Shown in pieces: positions 56,301 to 64,000 of a DNA stretch of 64,000 nt. This DNA comes from Saccharothrix australiensis (GTDB lineage: Bacteria > Actinomycetota > Actinomycetes > Mycobacteriales > Pseudonocardiaceae): the NCBI RefSeq assembly GCF_003634935.1, contig NZ_RBXO01000001.1, forward strand, positions 6,039,501 to 6,103,500, given 5' to 3'. Both the position numbers and the translations under genes were made by a program. Each line of letters begins with the position of its first letter. Positions within the stretch are counted from its first letter, which is position 1. The notes beneath the pieces were generated by a model. That model was given only the letters and a program-made list of their open reading frames with translations, ran no database searches and had not been told where the DNA came from.

Positions 56301-56746
56301 CGCCCGCCGCGAGCCCGCCCGCGTCCCGGTGATGCCACGGCGGCGGGGAGCACCGCTCCCCCGCCGCCTCCACCGTCCACTGCGGAATGGAGCAACGGGA
56401 TTGCGCCATCCGGGTACGGCCGTCACCGGATCCGGAGCCGCGTGCGACTCTCCGTCGGTAGGCTTGAGCGGTTGCCGGGCGTGGGGGTGGGCATGGGTCG
56501 CGGGCGGGCGGGTCGCGCCGCGATCCCGCTGTGCGCCGCCACGTCGCCCCCTGGCCGGGCGATGCACCGCCCGGTGGGGCCGTCGGTGCCGCGCGTGGAC
56601 GCGCACGCCGGGCCGTCGCCCGCCCGACCGCCCGTCCCGGCGCACCCCGCCGCCACCACCACCCGGCGCGAACGGGTGAACCGGGGCCGGCACGTCGGTG
56701 ACGCCCCGCGCACGGGCCGCTCCGGCGCACCCGCCCGGACGACGAC
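56301..56746. other. 446-bp region without a convincing gene
   Basis: Frames exist on both strands but are Arg/Pro/Ala-rich with poor codon bias and no start signals. A small hairpin is possible around GGCGGCGGGG-AGCACCGCTCCC-CCGCCGCC (about 56340-56366), which could terminate the SDR transcript. Nothing else was seen. Confidence 0.5.
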
Positions 56747-57685
56747 GTGATCCCGCCACGCCGCCCGATCAACCCGTTCCCGCTGCCTGGGTGGGAGCGG
56801 ACGCCGATGCGCCCGCTGCGGCCGTGGGAGCGCAAGGCCCACCGCGACTACTACGTGGACGTCGACGGCGCGGAGAGCGCCTTCCAGGAGTTCCAGCAGG
56901 AGGTCGGCGACCTGACCGGCGTGCTGGAGGACGGGCGGCTGGTGCTGGTCACCGGCGACTCGGGCTGCGGCAAGACGGCGCTGGTGAACCGGTGCGCGGA
57001 CTGGACCGTGCTGGAGCTGCGCAACCGCGGCCTGCGCGGCGTCGTGGTCGACCTGACCGGTTGCCTGCCGGAGGACGAGGAGCTGTCGATCCACGAGCGC
57101 ACCGCGGAGGTGTGCGACCAGCTCTTCGACCAGCTCGTCGACCTCGGGGCGCTGCGCCCGACGGCCGCGGACGACCTGCGCGCCGACCGCGACAACCCGC
57201 AGCGCATCTTCCCCCGGCTCGGCCGGGCGCTGAACGACGAGGTCGTGCTGCTGGTCCTGCTGCCGTCGCCGAACGAACTGCTGGACGAGGTGATCCGGTA
57301 CGCGCGCCAACTCCGCAGCCCGCGCGTGCTGTTCTTCGCCGAGTCGGCGTTCTTCGACGCCGACGACATCGCCGAACTGGTGCGGCGACTGGAAACCTGG
57401 GTTCCCCCGATCACGCTGGCGCTCGGGGAACTGCACGACGGAGATCCGGAACGGTTCGCCGACGACCGGCTCGTCCGTCACACCGGAGTGGGAATTTATC
57501 CACAACTGAGCGATGAGGCGATCGAATTGCTGAACAAAATCTGTCAATCGGTCGCCATGCTGCAAAGAATCCTCCACGGAACCTACGAGCGAAAGCTCGC
57601 GGCCGGCCTAAGCTACACCGAGGGCGACCAGGTGACCGTGGACGACATCCAGGCGTACCTGAACGGACAGGGGATGCACCGATGA
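56747..57685 (+). CDS. P-loop ATPase, first of a two-ATPase operon
   Basis: 312 residues. After a Pro/Arg-rich start and WERKAHRDYYVDVDGAESAFQEF comes Walker A GDSGCGKT (Gly70-Thr77) and, later, the hydrophobic strand EVVLLVLLPSP in the Walker B place, followed by LFFAESAFF. C-terminal residues 230-312 are mixed helix with a winged-helix look (LSDEAIELLNKICQ, VTVDDIQAYL). The catalytic Asp-Glu of a standard AAA+ Walker B is not obvious. ATGA overlap with the larger ATPase that follows indicates they work together. Base use falls toward AT in 57480-57620. Function unknown; AAA/STAND-like sensor or loader is an inference. Confidence 0.8.
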   Translation: MIPPRRPINPFPLPGWERTPMRPLRPWERKAHRDYYVDVDGAESAFQEFQQEVGDLTGVLEDGRLVLVTGDSGCGKTALVNRCADWTVLELRNRGLRGVVVDLTGCLPEDEELSIHERTAEVCDQLFDQLVDLGALRPTAADDLRADRDNPQRIFPRLGRALNDEVVLLVLLPSPNELLDEVIRYARQLRSPRVLFFAESAFFDADDIAELVRRLETWVPPITLALGELHDGDPERFADDRLVRHTGVGIYPQLSDEAIELLNKICQSVAMLQRILHGTYERKLAAGLSYTEGDQVTVDDIQAYLNGQGMHR

Positions 57686-59949
57686 GCGGCAGCGAAGAAC
57701 TCCCGCACCCGCGGAAGAACCCCTTCTCGCCGATGGCGGTCGCCCTGATCGTCGAGGACCACGGCGACGACTCCGACGCCGCGGACGTCACCATCGCCAC
57801 CGACGCCTCCCGGCAGGCCGTCGCGCACCTCGACGCCTACCTGGAGGCCGAGCCGGGCGCGGGCACCGTGCTGGCGATCCTCGGCGACTACGGCACGGGC
57901 AAGACGCACCTCGCGGTCCGGCTGGTGCGGCACGCCCGGCGTGCCCTGGACGACCCGTCGCGCGCCCTGTACCTGGAGGCGACGGCGGAGAGCTTCGTCG
58001 AGCTGTACCGGCGGTTCATGCGGCGGCTGGGGCGCGAGGGGGTGCGCGCGCAGGTCAGCGACTACTACGCGGACATCGTCGCCGACTCCCTCCAGAGCAC
58101 CGGCCTGACCGCCGACACGCTGGAGTGGCTGGGCAGCAGGCAGCTGGAGCCGCAGGAGGTCGTGGAGCGGCTGGGGCTCATGGAGAGCGCGCTGCTGCGC
58201 AAGGTCCAGGACACCCTGCGCGAGGTCACCAACAACAAGGACTTCGGCACCGCGCTGACGCTGCTGCTGCGCCCCGGCTTCGAGCACGTCGTGTGGTCGT
58301 GGCTGCTGGGCGGCGCACCGGACCAGGTGCTGGTCGAGCGCGGCATCTCCACGCCGATCGACACGGAGGTCGCGGCGCTGGAGGCGATGGGCGTGTTCGC
58401 CCTGCTGTTCGGGGGGCGGCAGCGGCGGTTCGTGCTCGCGGTGGACGAGCTGGACAAGATCTTCTCCGCCGACAACCAGCCGCAGGCGCGGACGATGGCG
58501 GCGTTCCAGACGATGTTGCAGGTGTTCGCGAAGGCCGGCGCGTGCCTGGTGCTGTGCGGGCTGCCGGAGTTCAAGGCGGTGCTGTCGCCGGCGGTGCGGC
58601 AGCGCATCCCCTACACCGTGACGATGTCCGGGCTGAGCCACGCGCAGGTGCGCGAGTTCATCACGCGGGCCCAGCAGTCGCTGACGGGGTGGCCGACGCT
58701 GGCGCCGTTCACCCCGGAGACCGTCCGGTACCTGCGCGACGTGGCCGGCGGCAACACGCGCAACGTGGTCCGGTTGTGCCACCGGGTGTTCCGGCTGGTC
58801 GACGACCGGGCGCGGGCGACCGGCGACCAGGGCGTGACGGCCACCGACGACATGGTGCGGCAGGCCGCGCGCGACCTGTTCGGCTCGCTGAGCGCGGACG
58901 ACCTCGACGGCGCGGTGCGGCGGCTGCTGGACGCGAACGGCTGGGAGTACCGGCACAACCACCTGCTCGGGCCCGGCGCGGACTCGCGGGCGGACTACTG
59001 GGTGACCTTCCCGGACCGGGACGGCGGGTGCGCGGTGCTGATCACCGGGTCGCTGCTGGACAACGCCGACGTGACGACCGTGATGCGGCGGGTGTCGGCG
59101 GTGCGGGAGGCCCAGGGCGACGCGGAGGTCGTCCTGCTGGTCAACGGGGTGCTGACCGACGGCGTGGCGATCCAGCTGCGCGAGCCGCTCGGCCGCGAGC
59201 CGCTGGTGTACTCGGAGCGGACGTTCGCCGACGACTTCAAGGCGCTGCTCGGCGCGACCGGGCGGCACGTGGCGCGGGACCCGCTGTCGGCGCTGCGCAG
59301 GCAGATGGAGCAGTTGTCGCGGCAGCAGTCGAGCATCTACGGCTTCATCGAGCAGCTGACCGAGCACGTGGACGGGGTGCGCACGTCGTCGGACCGCCAG
59401 TTCGGGGCGATCGGGCGGCAGCTGGCGCTGCTCACCGGGTCGGCGCCGGCGCGGGCGGCGGTGGACAACCGGCTGCCGGGCGAGGTCGAGCGCCTGTTCC
59501 GCGACGCCGTGGACGCGCTGGAGGGCCTGGTCCAGGTCGACGCGATGCTGGCCGAGGCGTTCGACTTCGCGCCGCCGCAGACGCAGGAGGCCGTGCACCG
59601 GCGGCTGCGCACGCGCGAGTTCACCGACGCGGCGGCGAAGGCCATCCTGATCCAGAAGACGGTGCTGGCGTTCCGGGGCGCGGTCGCCGAGTGGTACCGG
59701 GCGGAGGGCAGCTCGGGCGAGTCGGAGGACCGGCTGGAGCAGCTGTGCGGCATCTACGACGACATCGTGGAGTTCCTGCCGCTGTTCGACCTCGACCCGC
59801 TGTTCGGGCTGCCGCCGTGGGGCGCGCGCTCGGCGGGCGTGGTGGCCGACGTGAACCAGGTCGCCCGGCGGAACCGGGTGCGCGAGGCGCTGCGCAACTT
59901 CAGCCCCCGCGTCCGGCGGGCGGTGCTGAAGGCGTCGCACCAGAACTGA
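57682..59949 (+). CDS. Large AAA+ ATPase, second of the pair
   Basis: 755 residues. NPFSPMAVAL opens an AAA+ module with Walker A GDYGTGKT (Gly68-Thr75), Walker B RFVLAVDELDKI (Asp255, Glu256), an ORC/Cdc6-like sensor segment CLVLCGLPEFKAVLSPAVRQRI and winged-helix-like residues ~330-420. After that is a compact alpha/beta part (DYWVTFPDRDGGCAVLITGSLL ... EVVLLVNGVLTDG, ~430-515) and a helical C-terminus with coiled-coil character (SALRRQMEQLSRQQSSIYGFIEQL). The design, ATPase plus separate effector-like domain in a two-gene operon, is reminiscent of conflict systems, but no known defence gene was recognised. Confidence 0.85.
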   Translation: MSGSEELPHPRKNPFSPMAVALIVEDHGDDSDAADVTIATDASRQAVAHLDAYLEAEPGAGTVLAILGDYGTGKTHLAVRLVRHARRALDDPSRALYLEATAESFVELYRRFMRRLGREGVRAQVSDYYADIVADSLQSTGLTADTLEWLGSRQLEPQEVVERLGLMESALLRKVQDTLREVTNNKDFGTALTLLLRPGFEHVVWSWLLGGAPDQVLVERGISTPIDTEVAALEAMGVFALLFGGRQRRFVLAVDELDKIFSADNQPQARTMAAFQTMLQVFAKAGACLVLCGLPEFKAVLSPAVRQRIPYTVTMSGLSHAQVREFITRAQQSLTGWPTLAPFTPETVRYLRDVAGGNTRNVVRLCHRVFRLVDDRARATGDQGVTATDDMVRQAARDLFGSLSADDLDGAVRRLLDANGWEYRHNHLLGPGADSRADYWVTFPDRDGGCAVLITGSLLDNADVTTVMRRVSAVREAQGDAEVVLLVNGVLTDGVAIQLREPLGREPLVYSERTFADDFKALLGATGRHVARDPLSALRRQMEQLSRQQSSIYGFIEQLTEHVDGVRTSSDRQFGAIGRQLALLTGSAPARAAVDNRLPGEVERLFRDAVDALEGLVQVDAMLAEAFDFAPPQTQEAVHRRLRTREFTDAAAKAILIQKTVLAFRGAVAEWYRAEGSSGESEDRLEQLCGIYDDIVEFLPLFDLDPLFGLPPWGARSAGVVADVNQVARRNRVREALRNFSPRVRRAVLKASHQN

Positions 59950-60254
59950 CCGGTCCTCCCCGGCACCGCATCCCGGCGGGTGCGCATTCGACGAGACGTG
60001 CGCCCGGCACGCCGCGTGGCAAATCGAGCACGGGCTGTGGCGAATCAGGCACGACGGGTGGCGAATTCGCTCCGTCGCGTCCGGGGTTCGCCGCCGGGTC
60101 GACCGCCGGAATCGGCGAGCCGCCCCGGCTCCGACCGAGCGCGCGCACTCGGCGGCCCATTCGCGCGAATCCGGTGAATTGCGCTGCCGCCCGGCCGTGC
60201 GCCGGCCGACCCGGTTCGAGGCCGATCCCGGCCGGGGAATTCCCGCGCCTACCG
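59950..60254. other. Intergenic with a triple 21-bp repeat
   Basis: No gene. GTGGC(A/G)AAT units recur at 60016, 60037 and 60058, exactly 21 bp apart, each flanked by GCACG. Remaining sequence shows nothing recognisable. Confidence 0.5.
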
Positions 60255-61406
60255 CTACCCGACTTCGCCCAGCCGCCGGAAAGCGGCCGGCGCCAGCGGC
60301 GTCGCCGGCGCGGTGCGGCGGATCGGGCGCGGTTCGGCGATTTCCGGCGTCGGCGGGCGCAACCGGTCGTAATAGCCGTTCGCCAACGCGTGCAGCAGGT
60401 TCACCACGACGACCGCGGGCGCGACCACCGCGATCGCGCCGGGGAAGTTCGGCTCCAGCAGCAGCGCCAGGATGATCGCCGTCAGCCCGTTCTGCTGCCC
60501 GAGGCACAGCCGCGCCCGGTCGCCGCGCCACCGCCGGGGCAGCGTCAGCGCCCACGCCACGACGCCCTGCGACAGGAACGCCGCCGCGCCGAGCACCGCG
60601 CCGACACCCGCCAGCGCCCACGAGAACTCGGCCGCCAGCACCAGCCCCACGGCCGCGGTCGCGGCGAACATGCCGACCTCGGCCAGCCCGTCGACCCACC
60701 GCCCGAGGTCGGGCCGGAAGAACAAGCCGATCACCGCCAACGCCAGGAGCAGCGAGAACTGCACCGCCACGAACCCGACGGCCAGCACCGCGAGCACGAG
60801 CACCGCCCGCACGGCCCAGCGCCCCGCCCGCGCGCGGTCGCCCACCGGGACGCGCCGCCGCACCAGCCGCCACAGGGCGTACGCGCCGCCGGCCAGGGCG
60901 ACGTTCAGGGCGAAGTCGACCGCGAACCCACCGAACCCGCCGACCGCGCCGCCGCGCAGCGCGAACGACGTGATGTACACCGTGAGCAGCACGGTGATCG
61001 GGTCGTCGAACGACGCCCACGCCGCCAGCAGGGCCTTCGCCGACGACGACATCCGCGACTTGCCCCGCATCGCCGCCACGGACAGCGGGTCGATCTGCGC
61101 GACCGCCACGGCCAGGATCAGGTGCCACGGCTCCCGGTACACCAGGAACATCACGCCGAAGATCAGCGCCACCTTCGCCAATACACCGAGGGTGACCGCG
61201 ACGACTACCGTGCGAAACTGCTTGCGGAATTCCCCGAGTTCGATCCCGCTGGTGCTCGCGTACAATCCGAAGCCGAGCAGGGCGGTGATGAAGAACGCGT
61301 AAGCCGCGGATTCCTCGACTCCGCGCAGTTCCCACTGCCACGCCACGAACCAGCCCACGCCGAGGGCGACTAACAGCGCGACCGAACGGACAGCGGGCGT
61401 CACCAT
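60255..61406 (-). CDS. Cation/proton antiporter (CPA family, NhaP/Nhx-like)
   Basis: 383 residues with about eleven hydrophobic helices. AVAQIDPLSVAAM and AAWASFDDPITVLL carry the paired Asp-Pro and Asp-Asp of CPA transporters; LGQQNGLTAIILALLL is the late helix. Loss of some N-terminal helices compared with longer family members is possible. ATG 61406 with GGTGGA upstream; convergent with the ATPase operon across a 305-bp gap. Confidence 0.82.
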   Translation of the reverse strand: MVTPAVRSVALLVALGVGWFVAWQWELRGVEESAAYAFFITALLGFGLYASTSGIELGEFRKQFRTVVVAVTLGVLAKVALIFGVMFLVYREPWHLILAVAVAQIDPLSVAAMRGKSRMSSSAKALLAAWASFDDPITVLLTVYITSFALRGGAVGGFGGFAVDFALNVALAGGAYALWRLVRRRVPVGDRARAGRWAVRAVLVLAVLAVGFVAVQFSLLLALAVIGLFFRPDLGRWVDGLAEVGMFAATAAVGLVLAAEFSWALAGVGAVLGAAAFLSQGVVAWALTLPRRWRGDRARLCLGQQNGLTAIILALLLEPNFPGAIAVVAPAVVVVNLLHALANGYYDRLRPPTPEIAEPRPIRRTAPATPLAPAAFRRLGEVG

Positions 61407-61434
61407 TCCACCGTAGGTAACCGCGCCGCGCGTT

Positions 61435-62397
61435 TCAAGGCCCGAATGGAGTGAGCCGTGCGGCCAAACCGGACATTCGATCATCCGCCTCACCGACCCT
61501 GGCCTGGTCCATGGTCACGCCCGCGACGTATTCCCCCGGACCGAGCCGGTAGTAATAGATCGCGCCCATCTCCACGTCCAGCACCATCCGCGCCAGCAGC
61601 CCGCCGACGGCCGGCCGCACCGCCCGGTTGAGCCTGGTCGCCAGGCCGCCCAGCTCGCGCGCGAACCCGAGGTAGAAGCGCCGGCGCGCCTCGACCGTGA
61701 TCTGCTTGAAGAACGGGCCGAGCGCGGGGTGCTCCAGGTGGTCGACCATCGCCTGCACCTCGCCGCCCGCCACGTGCGCCACGAGGTGCAGGTCCCGCGC
61801 GCCCACCGCCGCCAGGCACTCCGCCAGCGCGCCCTCGCCCACCGACACGTGGGGCGCGAGCGGGCCCGCGCCCGCCGGCGGCTCGGGCGCGCCGAAGGTC
61901 TCCCACCCGCCGGGGTTGAGCGAGCCGAGGCTCAGCTCGGCCCGCAGGCCGGTGGCCAGCTCCGCGACCGCGCGGTCCGCCTCGTCCACCGCCGGGTGCC
62001 CGAACAGCGGGCCCGCGCCGGCGTGGTCGAGCACCAGGCCGACGACGTGCTCGGTCGGCACCACGGCGTCGCAGAACAGCGCGCCCTCCTCGGTGTGCAG
62101 CACGGTCCGGATCAGGCGGCCCGTGCGCGCCTCCCGCAGCGCCCGGTCGAGGGTCGTGGCCTGGAACGTCAGGTGCCGCCCCAGCCGCTTCAGCTCCTCG
62201 CGCCGGGTGCCGCCGGGCAGCGCGCCGGGCGGTGGCGGCGGGTCGCCGAGCGCGTCCACGCCGAAGTCGAACACCCCGTTGCTGTAGTGCGCGAGGTAGT
62301 GCAGCGCGGGTGTCTTGACGACCGCCGCGCGGCAGGCGTGCCGGGTGGTGTCGAACTCGGGGCCCAGGTGCTCGGCCTCCTCCTCGTGCAACTCCAC
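61435..62397 (-). CDS. Unrecognised protein next to an FxsT-like TPR gene
   Basis: 320 residues, soluble, no membrane segments. Acidic N-terminus (MELHEEEAEHLGPEFD), KTPALHYLAHYSNGVFDFGVDALG, a stretch VVGLVLDHAGAGPLFGHPAVDEADRAVAELATGLRAELSLG and a C-terminal half with IYYYRLGPGEYVAGVTMDQ. I do not recognise a family. AGGAGGGA precedes GTG 62397 and the gap to the TPR gene stop is 19 bp, so it is the second gene of that operon and probably related to its task. Confidence 0.75.
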   Translation of the reverse strand: MELHEEEAEHLGPEFDTTRHACRAAVVKTPALHYLAHYSNGVFDFGVDALGDPPPPPGALPGGTRREELKRLGRHLTFQATTLDRALREARTGRLIRTVLHTEEGALFCDAVVPTEHVVGLVLDHAGAGPLFGHPAVDEADRAVAELATGLRAELSLGSLNPGGWETFGAPEPPAGAGPLAPHVSVGEGALAECLAAVGARDLHLVAHVAGGEVQAMVDHLEHPALGPFFKQITVEARRRFYLGFARELGGLATRLNRAVRPAVGGLLARMVLDVEMGAIYYYRLGPGEYVAGVTMDQARVGEADDRMSGLAARLTPFGP

Positions 62398-62416
62398 GCT
62401 GTTCCCTCCTGCGCGC

Positions 62417-64000
62417 TCAGGTGTGCGGTACGTCGACGTCGCACTCGCGCCAGTCCTGGTCGGCCGGGTGCGCCGCGACCCGCAGGTTGTGCGCCGCCAC
62501 GACCGTGTGCGGGTGGTCGGGGCCCAGGAACTCGACGCAGTCGGCGTGCGCCTCCGCGATCAGCACGGCCGCGCCGTCCACGTCGCCCGCCGCCGCGCGG
62601 ACCCGCGCCTCGTCCACGGCGGCGGCCAGCGTCCACGGGTGCGTGTCGCCGAGCCGCGCGCGCAGCGCCTCCGCCGCCGCCGCGACGTGGTCGACCGCGC
62701 CGGCGTGGTCGCCCGCCGCGCCCAGCGCCAGGCCGAGCCCGAGCCGGCACAGCGCCGTGAACGGGTGGTCCTCCCGGATGCCCTCCAGCGCGCGGAAGCC
62801 GTCCAGGGCGGTCCGCGCCAGCTCCACCGCCAGCTCCGGGTCGCCGCCCACGCGCCGGTGGTCGGCGGAGAAGCTCAGCGCGCAGCCCAGCGTGTACGGG
62901 TGGTCGGGCCCGATGACCTCGCGGTAGTCCCGCAGCGCCTTCCCGGTGCGCTCCTTCGCCGCCCGCGTCCGCCCGGCGAGGCGCAGCGCGATGGCGTAGT
63001 TCCAGTGCACGCCGATCTGCGTCTGGTTCAGCTCGGGGCGCACGCTCTGGAGCTTCTGCGACGCGCCGAGCAGCGATTCCAGCGCCTCCGGGTAGCGGCC
63101 CAGCTCCCGCTGGTAGAGCCCGATCTGGGCGAGCGTGACCCAGGTGAACTCGTCGCCTTCGCCGAACAGCCGCCGCCGTCGGCTGAAGTTGTCCTCCTCC
63201 AGCGCGAGCGCGCCGGCCGCGTCACCGGACAGGAACATCGACGACGCCAGGTTGTTCGCCGCGCGGCGCGTGTCCGGGTGGTCCTCGCCGAGCACCATCC
63301 GCAGATTCTCCCAGGTCGACTGGTCCTCCACCAGCGCTTCCGCGAACAGGCCGAGACCGCGCAGGTCGCCGCCGCGACCGCGCGCGGTGATCAGCGGCTG
63401 CGGGTGCGTCAGGTCGAGGGCGCGGCGCTGCTGGGCCAGCGCGAGGTCGTCGAGCCGCAGCGCTTCCGCCGGTTCGCCCAGCACGCGGTGCACGTTGGCG
63501 AGCTGGGTGGCGAGCCGGTTGCGCAGCGGGTCGTCCGCGCCGAACCGCTCGGTCCACGACGTCAGCAGCTCGTGGCCGGGTTGCAGCGCGGCGCGCCGCA
63601 CGCCCGCGCCGCCGTCGGTGAACAGGAACCGCACCTGGTTGACCAGCCAGCGCCGCACCTTCGGGTCGGCGCTGCGCACCGCGCCGGACGGGAACACGTG
63701 CCGCTGGAGCTCCTGGAACCGGGTGCGCCGGGTCGGCGACTTGTCCTCCACCTCGGTCGGCGCGTAGGCGGCGAGCGCGGCCAGCACGTCCGCCTGCCGC
63801 GCCTCCCGCTCCGGCGCGGGCATCCCGGCGCGCAGCGCCCGCTGCACGACCCGGTGCAGCCGCAGCGAGTACTGGTCGCCCCAGTCGACGCGGAACAGCC
63901 CGTGCCGCGCGCCCGCCCACAGCACCCGGTCGACCTCGCCCGCGTCCAGCTCCAGCGGCGCGGCGTCCACGCCGCCGACGGCCACCAGCCGCTCCAGGAA
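62417..64000 (-). CDS. TPR protein resembling FxsT (C-terminal part, 5' end outside window)
   Basis: About 528 residues visible, frame still open at the window edge. The N-terminal visible part (LELDAGEVDRVLWAGARHGLFRVDWGDQYSLRLHRVVQRALRAGM) is the winged-helix region that follows an NB-ARC ATPase; then about eight tetratricopeptide repeats with the kinesin-light-chain-like GEDHPDTRRAANNLA and GPDHPYTLGCALSFS spacing; the end reads WRECDVDVPHT. This combination and ending fit the FxSxx-COOH system TPR protein (FxsT) that partners a radical-SAM RiPP enzyme. The defining NB-ARC and Fxs peptide genes would be to the right of the window, so the assignment is provisional. Confidence 0.7.
   Translation of the reverse strand, partial: FLERLVAVGGVDAAPLELDAGEVDRVLWAGARHGLFRVDWGDQYSLRLHRVVQRALRAGMPAPEREARQADVLAALAAYAPTEVEDKSPTRRTRFQELQRHVFPSGAVRSADPKVRRWLVNQVRFLFTDGGAGVRRAALQPGHELLTSWTERFGADDPLRNRLATQLANVHRVLGEPAEALRLDDLALAQQRRALDLTHPQPLITARGRGGDLRGLGLFAEALVEDQSTWENLRMVLGEDHPDTRRAANNLASSMFLSGDAAGALALEEDNFSRRRRLFGEGDEFTWVTLAQIGLYQRELGRYPEALESLLGASQKLQSVRPELNQTQIGVHWNYAIALRLAGRTRAAKERTGKALRDYREVIGPDHPYTLGCALSFSADHRRVGGDPELAVELARTALDGFRALEGIREDHPFTALCRLGLGLALGAAGDHAGAVDHVAAAAEALRARLGDTHPWTLAAAVDEARVRAAAGDVDGAAVLIAEAHADCVEFLGPDHPHTVVAAHNLRVAAHPADQDWRECDVDVPHT

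Noticed and set aside
56442-56750. Open frame ahead of the ATPase pair
   Set aside because: Codon use is unlike neighbours and it is out of frame with any motif; treated as non-coding.
57613-61341. A 1,240-codon minus-strand frame across the ATPase gene
   Set aside because: Antisense shadow of the AAA+ ATPase; it contains His/Arg-rich low-complexity sequence and no domain.

Overview
The window is very GC-rich, nearly gap-free and full of GTG starts and 4-nt start/stop overlaps. The gene content (DasR with a dre operator, AfsR-type BTAD/NB-ARC regulator, WXG100-like proteins, sucrase-ferredoxin behind an iron box, RarA, SARP-age accessory genes) points to a filamentous actinomycete, most likely Pseudonocardiales (Actinosynnema/Saccharothrix/Lentzea type). 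No rRNA, tRNA or CRISPR array was seen.

Layout. 1-733 is the start of a beta-propeller lipoprotein. 922-14371 is a minus-strand housekeeping block (DUF948, DUF6167, alaS, ruvX, mltG, aroE ... prepilin peptidase, aroC, aroK, aroB, aroQ) interrupted at 5092-8325 by a divergent N-acetylglucosamine-type PTS cassette (IIA-IIB / dasR-IIC-HPr) with a dre operator in the middle. 14585-15907 is a 40-codon peptide gene followed by a JmjC hydroxylase, a candidate RiPP pair. 15918-20125 holds an iron-box-controlled ferredoxin-like gene, a methyltransferase, rarA and an AraC regulator. 20243-21801 is a TetR/SDR operon with a clear double operator. 21921-23923 is a four-gene operon of WXG100-like and glycine-rich proteins. 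24050-27265 carries a nucleoside-kinase-like gene and a Ski2-type helicase. 27342-30335 is an AfsR-like regulator, followed by a tight operon of LytTR regulator, small membrane protein, acetate-type symporter and LytS kinase (30438-34538). Two tandem small secreted two-cysteine proteins follow (34830-35456), then a transposase-derived protein (35716-36282), a metallophosphoesterase and phosphopantetheinyl transferase, a glutamate-cysteine ligase-type enzyme, a 2OG oxygenase plus MFS pump with TetR, an acyl-CoA synthetase, an HD phosphohydrolase with a regulator-like partner, and a 48084-52035 operon (idi, ANL ligase, DHQS-II, aldolase) that looks like 3-amino-4-hydroxybenzoate biosynthesis under a divergent LysR. 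The right end has a DHFR-like/TetR pair, a zinc-ribbon SDR, two adjacent P-loop ATPases, a cation/proton antiporter, an unknown protein and a TPR protein resembling FxsT, cut by the window end.

The most unusual signals are structural DNA elements. (1) 47573-48014 contains two inverted, mutually homologous ~125-bp palindromes with 26-bp perfect inner stems whose sequences differ between copies by compensating changes while their 10-nt loops are identical. (2) A two-hairpin element occurs three times (868-985, 35524-35714, 53154-53256), each time at the 3' end of a gene and in the same orientation relative to it; in two cases it supplies the C-terminal codons of the protein, and one copy abuts a transposase-derived gene.
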